A stretch of 30,572 nt of DNA, from the IMG/VR virus record IMGVR_UViG_3300021356_000105, positions 1 through 30,572 of that record; one strand, written 5' to 3'. This document shows, in pieces, positions 1 through 7,292 of this stretch. Both the position numbers and the translations under genes were made by a program. The notes under the pieces were generated by a model that worked only from the letters and a program-made list of their open reading frames with translations, made no database searches and had not been told where the DNA came from. The stretch comes from a virus. The first letter of the stretch is position 1. Each line of letters begins with the position of its first letter.

Positions 1-48
1 GTCTGCACCATTTTTGATGCTCTTCCACATGTGTTGGTCAAGACCCAT
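1..48 (-). CDS. partial gene, N-terminus only (runs off window)
   Basis: An ATG at 46-48 opens a minus-strand reading frame that stays open to the window edge, giving MGLDQHMWKSIKNGAD. A strong Shine-Dalgarno sequence (AGGAG) lies about 8 nt upstream. The start overlaps the stop of the preceding gene (TAATG), the same coupling seen elsewhere in this genome. Only 16 residues are visible, so no function can be assigned. It is called real because of the ribosome site and the junction architecture. Confidence 0.6.
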   Translation of the reverse strand, partial: MGLDQHMWKSIKNGAD

Positions 49-302
49 TATTTAATCTCCTGAAAAGTGTATTCTGAATAGTCTCCAGCTAGCTCATCTG
101 GGCAATCCCACGACGCATGCCGAAACTCGGATTCTTCGCTAACGTCCACACACACTGCGGAATGGTCCTCACACCATGCGTCTATTCGTGCAATCTCATC
201 ATCCCCATCTTCATATAATGAAAAAGAAGAAGCGTCATTATTGATAAGATAACTTGCCCAATGTGAGGGCAGCGTTGCTTTGAAAAACTTGAGTTTTGCC
301 AT
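48..302 (-). CDS. hypothetical protein, 84 aa, acidic
   Basis: This is a small acidic protein that I do not recognise. It has no signal peptide or membrane segment. The N-terminus is basic (MAKLKFFKA) and the middle is rich in Asp and Glu, with two Cys around residues 44-51 and one near residue 67. An AAAGGTG Shine-Dalgarno precedes the ATG, and its stop codon overlaps the start of the next gene. It lies between an HNH-like gene and the truncated gene at the left edge, a region typical of fast-changing accessory genes in T4-like phages. Confidence 0.6.
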   Translation of the reverse strand: MAKLKFFKATLPSHWASYLINNDASSFSLYEDGDDEIARIDAWCEDHSAVCVDVSEESEFRHASWDCPDELAGDYSEYTFQEIK

Positions 303-316
303 ATAACACCTTTGTT

Positions 317-679
317 TTAAAACTTGTAAAGTGACTGTTTACCGGGAACACGTTCCTTCTTGCTTTTGAGCTTTATGTTCGGCGTTTTGCCCCAGTGCTC
401 GATTGCTTCCTTTGTACGAATATCTTTGCCGTGTTCTTCCATTTGTCTATGGAAAGAGCGATGGCAAGAGCGATGGCAACATGCTAAGTTAGAAGAATCA
501 TTGTTATGCCTATCGAAGTCTATATGATGCCACAGCACACCATCTGAATGGTCGCCAGTGATTAGTTTCTCCGCTTCTATTTGTTCACCGCAAACATAGC
601 ACGCAGGCTGATACTGCATAGCAAGGACGTACAGGTGTTCACGGATGCGACGTATCTTAGAATGTACCTTGGTAGACAT
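317..679 (-). CDS. HNH-like homing/nicking endonuclease, 120 aa
   Basis: The protein has an N-terminal basic helix region followed by a zinc-binding Cys pair (C27-x-x-C30), a His-His core (H51-H52, in LWHHIDFDRHN), an Asn (N64) and a second Cys/His cluster (C67, C68, C72, H73). This order of Cys pair, HH, N, Cys pair is that of the HNH (beta-beta-alpha metal) nuclease fold. The basic C-terminus would suit DNA binding. Such free-standing HNH genes are common mobile passengers in T4-like phages. The ATG lacks a clear Shine-Dalgarno. It is divergent from the plus-strand HNH gene at 802; the two share the HNH architecture but little obvious sequence. Confidence 0.7.
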   Translation of the reverse strand: MSTKVHSKIRRIREHLYVLAMQYQPACYVCGEQIEAEKLITGDHSDGVLWHHIDFDRHNNDSSNLACCHRSCHRSFHRQMEEHGKDIRTKEAIEHWGKTPNIKLKSKKERVPGKQSLYKF

Positions 680-801
680 ATATAGTTCGTTGTTTGAAAG
701 TATGGATCTATAGTATCAAACTGGTGTCAAAAAACAACAGAAAAAAGTCGTTGTAAAACAGGCACTTACGTTAAGTCATTGATTTTATTGGAATTTTTAT
801 C
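680..801. other. divergent intergenic region between two HNH genes
   Basis: This 122-nt A/T-rich gap separates genes transcribed in opposite directions, so it should hold promoters both ways. On the minus strand a TTGACA hexamer occurs at 725-730, but no TATAAT-like hexamer lies 16-18 nt downstream. On the plus strand no convincing sigma70 promoter is visible. A weak GGA about 10 nt before the ATG at 802 is the only ribosome-site candidate. Confidence 0.4.
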
Positions 802-1359
802 ATGTTAGGTCTCAGAACACTCATACTAAACGCAGATTACCAGCCTAAGAACATTTTAAAGCTTTCTACTATTTCCGTAGAAGAAGCGTTGTCGGACTTT
901 TTCTCTGATAACTGTGTAGTCGTAGATACTTATGACAGAGCAGTAAAGACGATGAAAGTAGAAAACCGTATTGCTATACCATCAGTCATTGCCTACAAGC
1001 AGTACTTTCCAAGAATAGAAAAAGTTTCTTTAATAAAGCCAAATTTACTTTTGCGAGATGGGTACTCTTGTGTTTATTGCGATAAGCCGTTATCAGAAGA
1101 GTCTATGACGTTTGACCATTACAGACCAGCATCTCGTGGCGGAAGTACTTCATGGGATAACATTTTAGCATCTTGTAAAAAGTGCAATCACGATTATGGC
1201 GGAACTTCGGAAAAAAACAAAACACCAAAACATAAACCGTATGAGCCTTCTTACGGTAAGTTAGCAGCATTAAGAAGGCATCACGACATTGTTATCGACC
1301 ATGCTTCTTGGGAAAAGTGGTTAGGACCTTGGTACGCCAAGGTCCATACTAAATCTTAG
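802..1359 (+). CDS. HNH endonuclease, 185 aa; only plus-strand gene
   Basis: The HNH nuclease domain spans about residues 88-130: C90-x-x-C93, the catalytic D105-H106 (FDHYRPASRGG), N120 and C125-x-x-C128-N129. The N-terminal ~80 residues (LILNADYQP...) match the leader found in many phage and bacterial HNH proteins of the McrA-like group. This is the only gene on the plus strand. It runs head-on into regA, and the two stop codons overlap by 4 nt. A perfect 9-bp hairpin lies within its last codons. Its orientation suggests independent acquisition and expression. Its target is unknown: it could be a homing endonuclease or could degrade host DNA. Confidence 0.82.
   Translation: MLGLRTLILNADYQPKNILKLSTISVEEALSDFFSDNCVVVDTYDRAVKTMKVENRIAIPSVIAYKQYFPRIEKVSLIKPNLLLRDGYSCVYCDKPLSEESMTFDHYRPASRGGSTSWDNILASCKKCNHDYGGTSEKNKTPKHKPYEPSYGKLAALRRHHDIVIDHASWEKWLGPWYAKVHTKS
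1324..1345. terminator. perfect 9-bp hairpin at convergent gene ends
   Basis: GGACCTTGG pairs with CCAAGGTCC around a 4-base TACG loop. It lies inside the last codons of the HNH gene and just beyond the end of regA, where two transcription units converge. No run of T follows in either direction, so it may act as an RNA 3'-end stabiliser or weak bidirectional terminator rather than a classic intrinsic terminator. Confidence 0.5.
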
Positions 1360-1760
1360 TCTCTTCTCTTTCCTATATTGTACTTAGAAACTAGTTCCCA
1401 CTCGCTCTTGTCCTTGTGTAAAAGGATTTTTATTTTAGATAAAGGTGCCTGTAGTTTTTCTGTAACTTCTGAATTTACCAGTTTTATAAGACCCCATTCG
1501 GATAAAAGCTTTGCAATAGTATTGCGTCTGCCTACATCGTCATCTGTCATGTTAAACGGCTTACCATCAAGTGCAAATAGCTCTTTGAAATGTACTATAA
1601 AGTACTTTCCTCTTTTATGCAAGATATGGCAAGATTGGTAAAGTGTTTTGTCCTTTTTAGAAGCAATACCTATTCTAGTTAGTGTTTCTCTAATCTTAAG
1701 AAAATCATCTTCTTGTGCAATAGTAACTTCTACTAAATCGTTTATATCAAACTCCATCAT
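1356..1760 (-). CDS. regA: RegA translational repressor
   Basis: This is the T4 RegA homologue, an RNA-binding protein that represses translation of early phage mRNAs, including clamp, clamp-loader and its own in T4. The core at about residues 20-95 matches T4 RegA as recalled: FLKIRETLTRIGIA, then LYQSCHILHKRGKYFIVHFKE, and later EWGLIKLV. Length is 134 aa against 122 in T4. The ATG overlaps the gp62 stop (ATGA), the same 45-44-62-regA order as T4. A second in-frame ATG follows at once. It ends in a basic tail (IGKRRD) that overlaps the convergent HNH gene. Confidence 0.93.
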   Translation of the reverse strand: MMEFDINDLVEVTIAQEDDFLKIRETLTRIGIASKKDKTLYQSCHILHKRGKYFIVHFKELFALDGKPFNMTDDDVGRRNTIAKLLSEWGLIKLVNSEVTEKLQAPLSKIKILLHKDKSEWELVSKYNIGKRRD

Positions 1761-2143
1761 TTTTTTCCGCCTTTTTGTAATTTTTGTTTCAGCTTCTTAA
1801 TATCATCATCAGTAAGAACATCAAGTGCTTCTTTTGCTCTTACATAGTTGTAACCAAAATATTCAGCAACGGCGTCAAGATCATCATTTGACTCACGTTT
1901 AAACCATTTCGAATATCGTTTTCTTGGTCTCAAGATATTTATAAAAAAGTCATATTGAAGTTTCTTATCGAGATGTGAGTACATGTTCATTGCGTTTGCA
2001 GCAAGTATACTATCTTGATGAAAAGAAAACGATTTGTTTACTAGAAAAGGCTTGTACTCACGCATTGTGCCTTCTACATCAGGCGAATCGTTAACTACAT
2101 CTTTATGACTGTTGATTGCGTTAATGTAATCGAATAGCTTCAT
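1757..2143 (-). CDS. 62: clamp loader small subunit (gp62-like), short
   Basis: This fits the small subunit of the T4-type sliding-clamp loader, which joins four gp44 subunits to load gp45 onto DNA. Assignment rests on position between gp44 and RegA with 4-nt overlaps on both sides, and on family-like features: N-terminal LFDYINAINSHKD, central hydrophobic and aromatic helices, and a basic C-terminus (KKLKQKLQKGGKK). At 128 aa it is much shorter than T4 gp62 (187 aa), so it may be reduced to the part that binds gp44. Sequence similarity to T4 is weak by eye. Confidence 0.8.
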   Translation of the reverse strand: MKLFDYINAINSHKDVVNDSPDVEGTMREYKPFLVNKSFSFHQDSILAANAMNMYSHLDKKLQYDFFINILRPRKRYSKWFKRESNDDLDAVAEYFGYNYVRAKEALDVLTDDDIKKLKQKLQKGGKK

Positions 2144-3081
2144 TTGAACTCACAATCTACCATGATTTCGGTTAAACATGCGACCAAGTTAACTTCATGG
2201 TCTGATACAAACGCATCTTTATAAGAATAGTCTGCAATGTGTAAAACAAGTTGCGGAACAGAATGATCCTTCAAATACTCAAAACAAAAATCATAAAGTT
2301 TACGATAGATTTGTGTAGGTTCTATGTCAGCATTTTGTGCAACCCACTTACGAACTTCTTTAAACTCCTTGTTCTTAAGGTTATTCACAAGCATCTTAAA
2401 GTTTTCATCAGCAAAGTTAACAAGAATGCTTTCATCAATCTTGCCGGTAGCAGAATGTCGCTGTAACTCATTCAGTATTCTTCTGAAATCTGGAAAATGC
2501 TTCAAGATAAGATTGCCGACTGTGCTATCATTAAACTCAATGTTTTCGTTAGATAAAATTTTCTGTACACGAGCCATGAACTTTGAAGCAATCTTTTGCT
2601 TTTCTTTTGCTTGCAACTTAAAATCAATAACACTGCATCTAGAATGCAAAGGTTCAATGATACGATTCTTAAAGTTACAAGTTAAGATGAATCCGCAGTT
2701 TTTGCTAAACTCTTCCATAAAGTTACGTAGAGCAGGCTGAGTCGATTGCGGATTTAGATAATCCGCTTCATCAAGAATAACATACTTACGTTTACCACTA
2801 AAAGATATGGTTGAAGCAAACTGTTGGATTTCTGTTCTTAACGTATCAATGTTACCATTAAGAGAACCGTTTATAACAATGTAGTCGAAGTCAAGTTCCG
2901 TAAGCAAAGCTTTTGCAACTGTGGTTTTGCCTACACCTGCAGTGCCACTTAGCAAAAGATTAGGAACATACTCTTTATTAATAAACTCTTGAAAAGTATC
3001 CTTCAGGTACTTTGGTAAAATACAATCGGCAATAGTTTGTGGGCGGTACTTCTCCACCCACAGCTGATTCACGTCGGTCAT
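2140..3081 (-). CDS. 44: clamp loader ATPase subunit (gp44)
   Basis: This AAA+ ATPase is the large subunit of the sliding-clamp loader, using ATP to open gp45 and place it on primed DNA. It has an N-terminal WVEKYRPQTI motif, Walker A GTAGVGKT (46-53), Walker B VILDEAD (101-107) and the SRC arginine-finger motif (147-149), then a lid and C-terminal collar. Its 313 aa agree with T4 gp44 (319). It overlaps gp62 by 4 nt. GATATGGAG lies upstream of the ATG as ribosome site. In T4 this gene is repressed by RegA, encoded two genes downstream here. Confidence 0.96.
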   Translation of the reverse strand: MTDVNQLWVEKYRPQTIADCILPKYLKDTFQEFINKEYVPNLLLSGTAGVGKTTVAKALLTELDFDYIVINGSLNGNIDTLRTEIQQFASTISFSGKRKYVILDEADYLNPQSTQPALRNFMEEFSKNCGFILTCNFKNRIIEPLHSRCSVIDFKLQAKEKQKIASKFMARVQKILSNENIEFNDSTVGNLILKHFPDFRRILNELQRHSATGKIDESILVNFADENFKMLVNNLKNKEFKEVRKWVAQNADIEPTQIYRKLYDFCFEYLKDHSVPQLVLHIADYSYKDAFVSDHEVNLVACLTEIMVDCEFK

Positions 3082-3096
3082 AATAAAACTCCATAT

Positions 3097-3291
3097 CTAA
3101 GTAATGTCAAATAATATCATAGTAGCAAGCAAAAAACATAGTCCAACAAGAATAACTGAGGTAGTAGCACAAGCATTAACGTCATGTTCTCTTAACTGTA
3201 GTCGGTCCTTAAGTATTACATTTTCGTATTCTTCCTTTTCTAACTGTTTCGCTACAGTACAATCATTGCATTTGTGTTCGCACTTTGTCAT
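3097..3291 (-). CDS. small membrane protein with N-terminal Cys/His cluster, 64 aa
   Basis: I do not recognise this protein. The N-terminus carries C4, H6, C8 and C11, a possible metal-binding cluster. The middle (about 14-37) is a charged, helix-forming stretch, and residues 43-62 are a single hydrophobic membrane segment (ATTSVILVGLCFLLATMI). This suggests a C-terminally anchored protein with its metal cluster in the cytoplasm. It sits between clamp and clamp-loader genes; its start overlaps the gp45 stop. A second small Cys/His plus membrane-segment protein lies between gp46 and gp47. Confidence 0.68.
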   Translation of the reverse strand: MTKCEHKCNDCTVAKQLEKEEYENVILKDRLQLREHDVNACATTSVILVGLCFLLATMILFDIT

Positions 3292-3941
3292 TAAACACTT
3301 TCCGTGGCAATGTAATAAGCAATATTTTTTGTGCTCGATACAAACTTACTAATGCCTTGTGATGAAATGGTAACATCGTAATCGTTAGGCATCATCTTTA
3401 GATTTTCCAAACGAAAAACATAGTTTACGTCAGAACCACAATCACCAAGTGTAATACTAAAATCATTTGCTTCTGGGTTTTTGGCATCACATGCAACAAT
3501 CTTCAACTCACCTTCGTCACAACGGACAGCAAGATTAGGAAGCTGCAGTACGTTACAGGCACGCATAACTTTTTGCAAGTCATCATTGTTTAAACGAAAC
3601 TCAAGCGGAGAATCAGGAAGATTAATGTCTTTATCAGGCGCTGCAGTGATAAGGCTCTTATCTACATAACCATAACGGACTTTTGACTTTCCACTAGAGA
3701 TGTTTACATAGGTATCTTTAAAATCAAAGTCTGGGTTTTCAAGCAAACCAACTGTGCCCAGAAACTGATTCAGGTCGTAGATACCAAACGGTGTTGGAAA
3801 GTCATCATCAACAACAGCAGATGCCATAATGGTTTTTGCAGGCGATACTGTTCGCAACACATTACCTTCGTTAACCCATACACTCGGGTTAATCGTAGAA
3901 AAGTTTTTTAAGATATTCACAGATTCATTAGAAAGATTCAT
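3291..3941 (-). CDS. 45: sliding clamp (gp45)
   Basis: This is the DNA polymerase processivity clamp of T4 type, a trimeric ring that also activates late transcription with gp55. It begins MNLSNESVNILKNFSTINPS, closely like T4 gp45, and the two-domain clamp pattern follows. The chosen start at 3941 gives about 216 aa (T4 228) and has a strong AGGAGA site upstream. An upstream in-frame ATG at 3998 would add 19 unrelated residues without a ribosome site and is rejected. Position before gp44 and gp62 supports the call. Confidence 0.93.
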   Translation of the reverse strand: MNLSNESVNILKNFSTINPSVWVNEGNVLRTVSPAKTIMASAVVDDDFPTPFGIYDLNQFLGTVGLLENPDFDFKDTYVNISSGKSKVRYGYVDKSLITAAPDKDINLPDSPLEFRLNNDDLQKVMRACNVLQLPNLAVRCDEGELKIVACDAKNPEANDFSITLGDCGSDVNYVFRLENLKMMPNDYDVTISSQGISKFVSSTKNIAYYIATESV

Positions 3942-4001
3942 TTTATATTCTCCTATATTATAATGTACTATACTATCACAAAAATGTACGGGTAGCAAAG
4001 C

Positions 4002-4844
4002 TTATTTGATTTTCTGACTAGGATCCGCGGTAGCACTAGCACCTATTGTAGCAAGGTCTACAAGTGATCCACCAAAGAAATAAGAGCCCATGTGTACTAA
4101 CTTCATCCAAGGACACATCCATACTTTAATGTCAGCTTTTCTTGCCCATTGACAAAACATATAATCTTCTGAAAGATAACGTTTCGTGTCAGGATCAATA
4201 ATGCAATCAAAGTAAGCCATGATTTCTCTTGTGCCATCAAAGTTTGCAGTACGAACATGATCTGGCTTATAAGAAAATTCAGGATAAGCTTCTGCGTATT
4301 TGTCAAAGGCTTTACGTTGGATCATCATAAAACCTGTACCACCTTCAAGCACCTCAACTGGCTCGTTTAGAGCGATTTGATTTTGTCCACTTGCTGGATT
4401 AAAAACAAAGTCACCAACAAACTTGTTTAGGTTGTGTGGATTTTCATCAGCATGGCCTTGGTCTACTGCCTGTTTAATCTTTTCCCAAGCAATCGTCTTC
4501 TTAGGATAAGGACCGCAAACGATGTCTTTATCGCTGTCAGGGTCTGCAACGGCAGCCAATGCAAGAACATCGTTTGGGTCAAATCCAATATCACTATCAA
4601 TAAACATTAGATGTGTAAACTTTTCATTACGAAGAAACTCATCTACACAATAGTTTCTTGCACGAGTGATAAGTGATTCGTTGAACAGGTAAAAGAACTC
4701 AATATCAATTCCATAATGGGAAGCAAGTTTTGCTAAGTCAACACTTGACTTAGTATATTGCCCACTACATTGTCCTCCATACATAGGAGTAGCAACAAAG
4801 ATTTTTCGTTTTCTTAAATCACTTACATCAATTGATAATTCCAT
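4002..4844 (-). CDS. GT-A fold glycosyltransferase, 280 aa
   Basis: The N-terminus (KIFVATPMYGGQCSGQY) and a hydrophobic strand ending in a D83-S-D85 metal/sugar-nucleotide motif (LMFIDSDIGF) are those of GT-A glycosyltransferases. GGTGFM (168-173) and SEDYMFC (225-231), the latter giving a candidate catalytic acidic pair, follow in the usual order, with a conserved-looking LVHMGSYFFGG near the C-terminus. There is no signal peptide or membrane segment, so it acts in the cytoplasm. Similar proteins occur beside replication genes in marine T4-like phages. Given its neighbours, DNA (modified cytosine) is a plausible acceptor, but glycosylation of a protein or other acceptor cannot be excluded. 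AAGGAGA precedes the ATG. Confidence 0.8.
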   Translation of the reverse strand: MELSIDVSDLRKRKIFVATPMYGGQCSGQYTKSSVDLAKLASHYGIDIEFFYLFNESLITRARNYCVDEFLRNEKFTHLMFIDSDIGFDPNDVLALAAVADPDSDKDIVCGPYPKKTIAWEKIKQAVDQGHADENPHNLNKFVGDFVFNPASGQNQIALNEPVEVLEGGTGFMMIQRKAFDKYAEAYPEFSYKPDHVRTANFDGTREIMAYFDCIIDPDTKRYLSEDYMFCQWARKADIKVWMCPWMKLVHMGSYFFGGSLVDLATIGASATADPSQKIK

Positions 4845-4874
4845 AACATCTCCTTAATCAAATTAAAGTTTAAA

Positions 4875-5207
4875 CTAATCGCTTTTTAAAATTTTATGAG
4901 GCCTGTCGTCCTTACATGTACCTTTTGACATTTCATCTGCTAAACGCATCATGTTAAAGGTAGCATGGTGCAAATGATTTACACCAGATTCCGGATCTAC
5001 ATCTTCACCCTCATACCATGATAACAAATGCCGAAACAAACAGTCAACATGTTGCTGAGCAGACACACCACCTATCATATAGTTATATCGCTCATATTTG
5101 TTGGCTCCATACTCACATACTTCTGCTAAGCCACGCATTGCTTCTGGAAAAGTCATAACATAAGACAGTTGTCTTTTGCCATCATTATATCTCATTGCTT
5201 TACTCAT
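4875..5207 (-). CDS. DUF5664 dATP/dGTP diphosphohydrolase-like protein
   Basis: The sequence RYNDGKRQLSYV at residues 6-17, EYGANKYERYNY in the middle, and HVDCLFRHLLSWYEGE followed by NHLHHATFNMMRL form the recognisable pattern of the DUF5664 family, described in domain databases as dATP/dGTP diphosphohydrolase N-terminal domain. Conserved His and acidic residues would bind metal. At 110 aa it is a single domain. It overlaps the methyltransferase stop by 4 nt, placing it in the base-modification operon. A role in adjusting the dNTP pool is inferred; the substrate is not shown by sequence. Confidence 0.75.
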   Translation of the reverse strand: MSKAMRYNDGKRQLSYVMTFPEAMRGLAEVCEYGANKYERYNYMIGGVSAQQHVDCLFRHLLSWYEGEDVDPESGVNHLHHATFNMMRLADEMSKGTCKDDRPHKILKSD

Positions 5208-6409
5208 TGAATAAAACCTTCTAGAGAGTTATAAGAAGCATCCCATACTTTGTGCTCATGTTTATGATTATCTTGCAATAGCTGATTTGCTTTTATCATA
5301 GGTCTATCACCATTCAAATAACCAAGTACTTCAGTTGCCATATCTTTAGCAGTAGTAAAAGGTACGTTTTGGCAAACATGATTCAGATTTTTACTTGGAT
5401 TTAACAGTTCAAAATCTTGTGGCAATCCCATCATTCCCATACATTCACGATAAGTCAAAAATCTTTCTTCAACTGGATGTGTCATATTTCTGGGCAAGTG
5501 TCCTACAAAAGCTCCTGTATAGTCCTTTGGAACGTATAAGGCACGTGTCATAATACCTCCGCCTGCTTGTATTTTTTCATGCCTACGTTCACACTTATCT
5601 GCTTCTTTTTCCAAACCTTCTTTTCTAAAATATGCTGCAAGTTCAGGAAAGGTTATACCTTGCTTGCGAATGTAACCAGTAAGTTCGTATGAATGGTCCA
5701 ACTGATCCACAAATTCAGCATGAGTTAAGCCAGGATGCATATTATCCATGATATAAGTGTAATAAGGATTGTCACGAAGCGCTTTAGTATTTGTTAGTTC
5801 TTGCTGACTGTTACCTTGAATGCTATCAATAAAGTCCTTGATCTGAGGATAAGGTCTTTTATAGTAGTTCATTAAAGGAACATGATCTTTCTCTTTCCAA
5901 AAGAAATAGAAGGATCTCTGCCGGTATTGCGGCAATCCATGTAGTAGAGATTTTGTTTTATAAACAGTCATTGTATAACCGTTCTTTTTGCCAATCTCAA
6001 AAATCCTATCACGGATTTTCTTACCAGTGTTACCTGCAAATGTAGGAGCATTTTCACCCCAGAATACTTTTGGTTTAATGTTCTCCAAAACGTACTCGGC
6101 AGTCACTGCCATCCAATCATTTTTAGGATTGTCTGCACCTGAGTGATGACTCATTGTAGAAAGGCCAGCACAAGGGCATACTGTTGAAACAACGTCAACA
6201 CTTTCTAGTTTATTTGTTGGCTTTCTTTCATCGTTGTCCAAAACGTAATATGGAACGTTGTGGTTTTTGAACTCATAATGATTTAACAAATGAGAGTCGT
6301 TTTCTCCAAATACATCATAAGATGCAATCCATTTTGGTTTAGTTCCATACACTTCATCAGAAGCAAGTGAGATGCCTCCTATTAAAGGTATAATGCTCGC
6401 ATGATTCAT
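5204..6409 (-). CDS. divergent C5-cytosine DNA methyltransferase
   Basis: The motifs run in the order of C5-cytosine methyltransferases: an N-terminal motif I-like PLIGGIS (8-14), motif IV with the nucleophile P79-C80 (TVCPCAGLS), motif VI E119-N120-A-P, motif VIII QYRQRSFYFFW (161-171), then RFLTYRECMGMMGLPQDF (316-333) and NVPFTTAKDMATEVL (348-362) as motifs IX and X. It is about 401 aa and intact. Motif IV has Ala where most enzymes have Gln (PCQ), and motif VI has ENA for ENV. It overlaps its neighbours by 4 nt on both sides. It could methylate cytosine for self-marking, or act on hydroxymethylated DNA; the sequence cannot decide. Confidence 0.87.
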   Translation of the reverse strand: MNHASIIPLIGGISLASDEVYGTKPKWIASYDVFGENDSHLLNHYEFKNHNVPYYVLDNDERKPTNKLESVDVVSTVCPCAGLSTMSHHSGADNPKNDWMAVTAEYVLENIKPKVFWGENAPTFAGNTGKKIRDRIFEIGKKNGYTMTVYKTKSLLHGLPQYRQRSFYFFWKEKDHVPLMNYYKRPYPQIKDFIDSIQGNSQQELTNTKALRDNPYYTYIMDNMHPGLTHAEFVDQLDHSYELTGYIRKQGITFPELAAYFRKEGLEKEADKCERRHEKIQAGGGIMTRALYVPKDYTGAFVGHLPRNMTHPVEERFLTYRECMGMMGLPQDFELLNPSKNLNHVCQNVPFTTAKDMATEVLGYLNGDRPMIKANQLLQDNHKHEHKVWDASYNSLEGFIQ

Positions 6410-7281
6410 CTAGAAAAACCCCTCAATGTATTTGTTTTTTCCTGTTGACTAGATTTATAAGCCTTCTTCCATTGAATTGTGGCACCTAGTTTTTCAAGTC
6501 CACCCCACTCACCATTTTTTGCCACTTTAGTTTTAAGCGATACAAATTCTGGAAATTTTTGTTGTAAAAGTTTCATTGAGTTATTGTGTACATTTAATGT
6601 TCTGTATTCAGCACATCCACCGTCTGCCTGTGTTAGAGAAGGACGCACGCGATATCTGAAACTTATTCTATTAGGGTAACCTAATGTTAAACATTGCAAG
6701 AGTATAAAGTAATCTTGAGCACATTTTAATGAAGTAAAATCAATTTCATCTTTAGGAAAAGTTTTACCATTATAAAAATGATTCGTGGTTTGTCTCCAGC
6801 AATCATTGTAATCTTCATCCCTTGGTGGATTCCAAGTAACTTCCAAACCACAAGTTACACATTCATCTAACCAAGAATCCATTGTGTCCATCATTTCGTC
6901 GAAGTATTTTTCATAACCTTCACGATTAACATAAGTGTTAATTTCAGTATTTACTAACGCATGACTATCAGGCTCAGAAGGTCGACGAGTATAAACAAAC
7001 TGCATAATGTCGTCATCGAAAACTGCGTACTTTTGATCGCCTGCTTGATAAGCAATCCATTTTCTTGTAGGACTCAAACCATAATCAAGAGGATTAGCAC
7101 CTTCTGGTTCCTTTCCTTGGCAAGGACATACTAATACATTATATCCTTTTTCTCTTAATATTTCTTCTTCATCTGCAGCCACAACTAACACAGCACGCTC
7201 TTTCCATTTATCTGGAAGATAGTCGTATGTGAGTTGTGAGTCTACTCTTCGATAAGTTGGTATGTATAAAGTTTCAATCAT
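6406..7281 (-). CDS. TET-associated-glycosyltransferase-like protein (putative DNA GT)
   Basis: The N-terminus LYIPTYRRVDSQLTYDYLP and a YAVFDDDIMQFV strand with D89-D-D91 fit GT-A glycosyltransferases, and the overall pattern resembles the TET-associated glycosyltransferase (TAGT) group linked to sugar transfer onto modified bases in phage DNA. The remaining sequence has many Trp and Cys residues. The start at 7281 is chosen because AGGA lies 9 nt upstream; the ATG at 7302 overlaps gp42 and lacks a site. It lies between dCMP hydroxymethylase and the C5 methyltransferase. Family assignment is from memory of motif pattern and needs a profile search. Confidence 0.68.
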   Translation of the reverse strand: MIETLYIPTYRRVDSQLTYDYLPDKWKERAVLVVAADEEEILREKGYNVLVCPCQGKEPEGANPLDYGLSPTRKWIAYQAGDQKYAVFDDDIMQFVYTRRPSEPDSHALVNTEINTYVNREGYEKYFDEMMDTMDSWLDECVTCGLEVTWNPPRDEDYNDCWRQTTNHFYNGKTFPKDEIDFTSLKCAQDYFILLQCLTLGYPNRISFRYRVRPSLTQADGGCAEYRTLNVHNNSMKLLQQKFPEFVSLKTKVAKNGEWGGLEKLGATIQWKKAYKSSQQEKTNTLRGFSR

Positions 7282-7292
7282 ATTTTTTTTTC

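Noticed and set aside
725-730. TTGACA on the minus strand upstream of the HNH-like gene.
   Set aside because: No acceptable -10 element at 16-18 nt; TATAGA is at 12 nt and CATACT at 20 nt.
1936-1943. Exact TATAAATA on the minus strand inside gp62.
   Set aside because: It lies within coding sequence of an early gene block, without a structural gene downstream; a chance A/T-rich match is likelier.
3957-3972. TATAAT and TATAGT before gp45.
   Set aside because: Neither has a -35 element at the right distance, and TATAAT would leave too short a leader.
3942-3998. Upstream ATG extending gp45 by 19 residues.
   Set aside because: No ribosome site, and T4-like clamps start at the MNLS position.
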